From contig NZ_JAJJMP010000001.1 of NCBI RefSeq assembly GCF_020905415.1, positions 1,375,501 through 1,439,500 of the forward strand: 64,000 nt of DNA, in the 5' to 3' direction. Shown here piece by piece: positions 63,169 through 64,000 of the stretch; positions within the stretch are counted from its first letter, which is position 1; every line of letters starts with the position of its first letter. Under the pieces are notes generated by a model. It searched no databases. It was not told the DNA's origin and was given only the letters and a program-made list of their open reading frames with translations. Source of the stretch: Myroides oncorhynchi (GTDB lineage Bacteria; Bacteroidota; Bacteroidia; Flavobacteriales; Flavobacteriaceae). The translations under genes and the position numbers were made by a program.

Positions 63169-64000
63169 ATGATAAATCAAAAGTTCTCTGATGTGGTAGA
63201 ACGCTTTAATGAATTAGGAATTAAGGCTGAAACACAAATAGAAGGTATGCTGTATGCAAAGCCTATTACATATTGGGATTATATTCAGACTGATGCCTTA
63301 CTTAGTCTTCAAACACAAAGAACAGTATTGCCTGATGAAATGGTATTTATCATGTATCATCAAGTAAACGAATTGCTTTTTAAAATGATATTGTGGGAAT
63401 TAGATCAAGTTAGTTCTTGTACTGATAATCTGCTTACAGTTGAGTTCTTTAAAGATCGCTTGAATAGGATAAGTCGTTATTTTGACATGTTAACATCTTC
63501 TTTTACTATTATGAAAGAGGGTATGGATGTAGAGCAGTATCTTAAGTTTAGAAATACCTTAGCTCCTGCAAGTGGATTTCAAAGTAGTCAATATAGACTG
63601 ATTGAATTTGGTTGCACAGATTGGATTAATTTGATTGACAAGCGTTTTGTTGGCGATTTACCACAAAATATTTCTGAAAAGGAAGCGTTAGAATATATGT
63701 ATTGGCAGGCAGCTGGTAAGGATTACGTGACAGGAGAGAAATCATATTTACTTAGAGAGTTTGAAGATAAGTATTGTGAAATATTTGTTAAAGCCATGAA
63801 AGATTATGAAAAAACAAATTTATGGCAGAAATTTGTAAAGTTACCCTTAGAGTCTAGATCAGATATTGAATTGATTAATACGATGAGGCATTTTGATAAA
63901 ACGGTGAATGTTACATGGGTAATGGGGCATTATGAAGCGGCACTGAAGTATTTAGAAAGTAATAAGGGGGAAACTAAAGAAGCTACAGGGGGAAGTGATT
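63169..64000 (+). CDS. Tryptophan 2,3-dioxygenase, cut at the right edge
   Basis: The frame opens at ATG 63169 and stays open for 277 codons to the window end. It has the family's signatures: 'YAKPITYWDYIQTDALLSLQT', 'DEMVFIMYHQVNELLFKMILWELD' and 'FRNTLAPASGFQSSQYRLIE'. The last visible stretch, 'TWVMGHYEAAL' and 'EATGGSD', is the start of the haem-ligand and T-G-G-S region. The enzyme cleaves tryptophan to N-formylkynurenine, the first step of the kynurenine pathway, so the block from hmgA onward deals with aromatic amino acids. It follows the DUF3108 gene by 15 bases. Confidence 0.92.
   Translation, partial: MINQKFSDVVERFNELGIKAETQIEGMLYAKPITYWDYIQTDALLSLQTQRTVLPDEMVFIMYHQVNELLFKMILWELDQVSSCTDNLLTVEFFKDRLNRISRYFDMLTSSFTIMKEGMDVEQYLKFRNTLAPASGFQSSQYRLIEFGCTDWINLIDKRFVGDLPQNISEKEALEYMYWQAAGKDYVTGEKSYLLREFEDKYCEIFVKAMKDYEKTNLWQKFVKLPLESRSDIELINTMRHFDKTVNVTWVMGHYEAALKYLESNKGETKEATGGSD

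Overview
The window is a stretch of a low-GC chromosome from a member of the Bacteroidota, most likely the family Flavobacteriaceae; a Myroides-like genus would fit, but the sequence alone does not settle it. The grounds are a SusD-type lipoprotein at the left edge, an atpD-atpC pair detached from the rest of the ATP synthase genes, a long isoleucyl-tRNA synthetase followed by a DksA-like gene and lspA, flavobacterial families (DUF4270, RsiV-like DUF3298, short-chain-type threonine dehydrogenase), and promoters of the Bacteroidota type (TAnnTTTG near -7, with TTTG near -33 in the best cases) upstream of many genes.

Layout. 1-10.5 kb: SusD lipoprotein (cut at the left edge), PafA-type phosphatase, M16 protease, then mfd with a small lipoprotein gene on the minus strand. 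10.6-16.3 kb: threonine dehydrogenase, two tiny membrane proteins, an aldehyde dehydrogenase, a TRIC-type channel, two copies of a tRNA-Asn cassette, a VOC protein and a CBS-pair protein. 16.4-25 kb: panC-panD-flippase operon, a glycogen-synthase-like half protein, DUF4270 lipoprotein, glmS, atpD-atpC. 25-30 kb: an operon of three unfamiliar secreted proteins, next to a frameshifted paralogue of its first gene. 30-36.5 kb: radA, DUF4139 protein, DUF421 protein, a Tat-exported PhoD phosphatase, an M48 protease. 36.6-39.3 kb: an accessory pocket with an IS1595-family element, 440 silent bases and two small membrane proteins. 39.3-52 kb: a Wzx-like flippase, RsiV-like lipoprotein, recO, ileS, dksA-like, lspA, a tricorn-like protease, folate cyclo-ligase and an aspartoacylase-family enzyme. 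52-55 kb: a second accessory pocket with a phased 11-bp repeat array, four small proteins that look like orphan immunity genes, and an antitoxin beside a ParE-type toxin gene broken by a TGA codon. 55-64 kb: uvrC, a patatin-Omp85 fusion, and an aromatic amino acid catabolism block (hmgA, hppD, DUF3108, tryptophan 2,3-dioxygenase cut at the right edge) with a candidate small RNA inside it.

How it fits together. Most of the window is housekeeping: DNA repair (mfd, radA, recO, uvrC), envelope building (glmS, lspA, flippases, lipoproteins), energy (atpDC), cofactors (panCD, folate) and peptide or phosphate scavenging by exported enzymes. The observations most worth a second look are two intergenic sites built from 4+4 units of 11 bp, the three-gene secreted operon with its decayed paralogue, the orphan immunity and broken toxin pocket, the candidate RNA at 62.2-62.3 kb, and two conserved-family proteins that have lost their active or metal-binding residues (glycogen-synthase-like and DksA-like).
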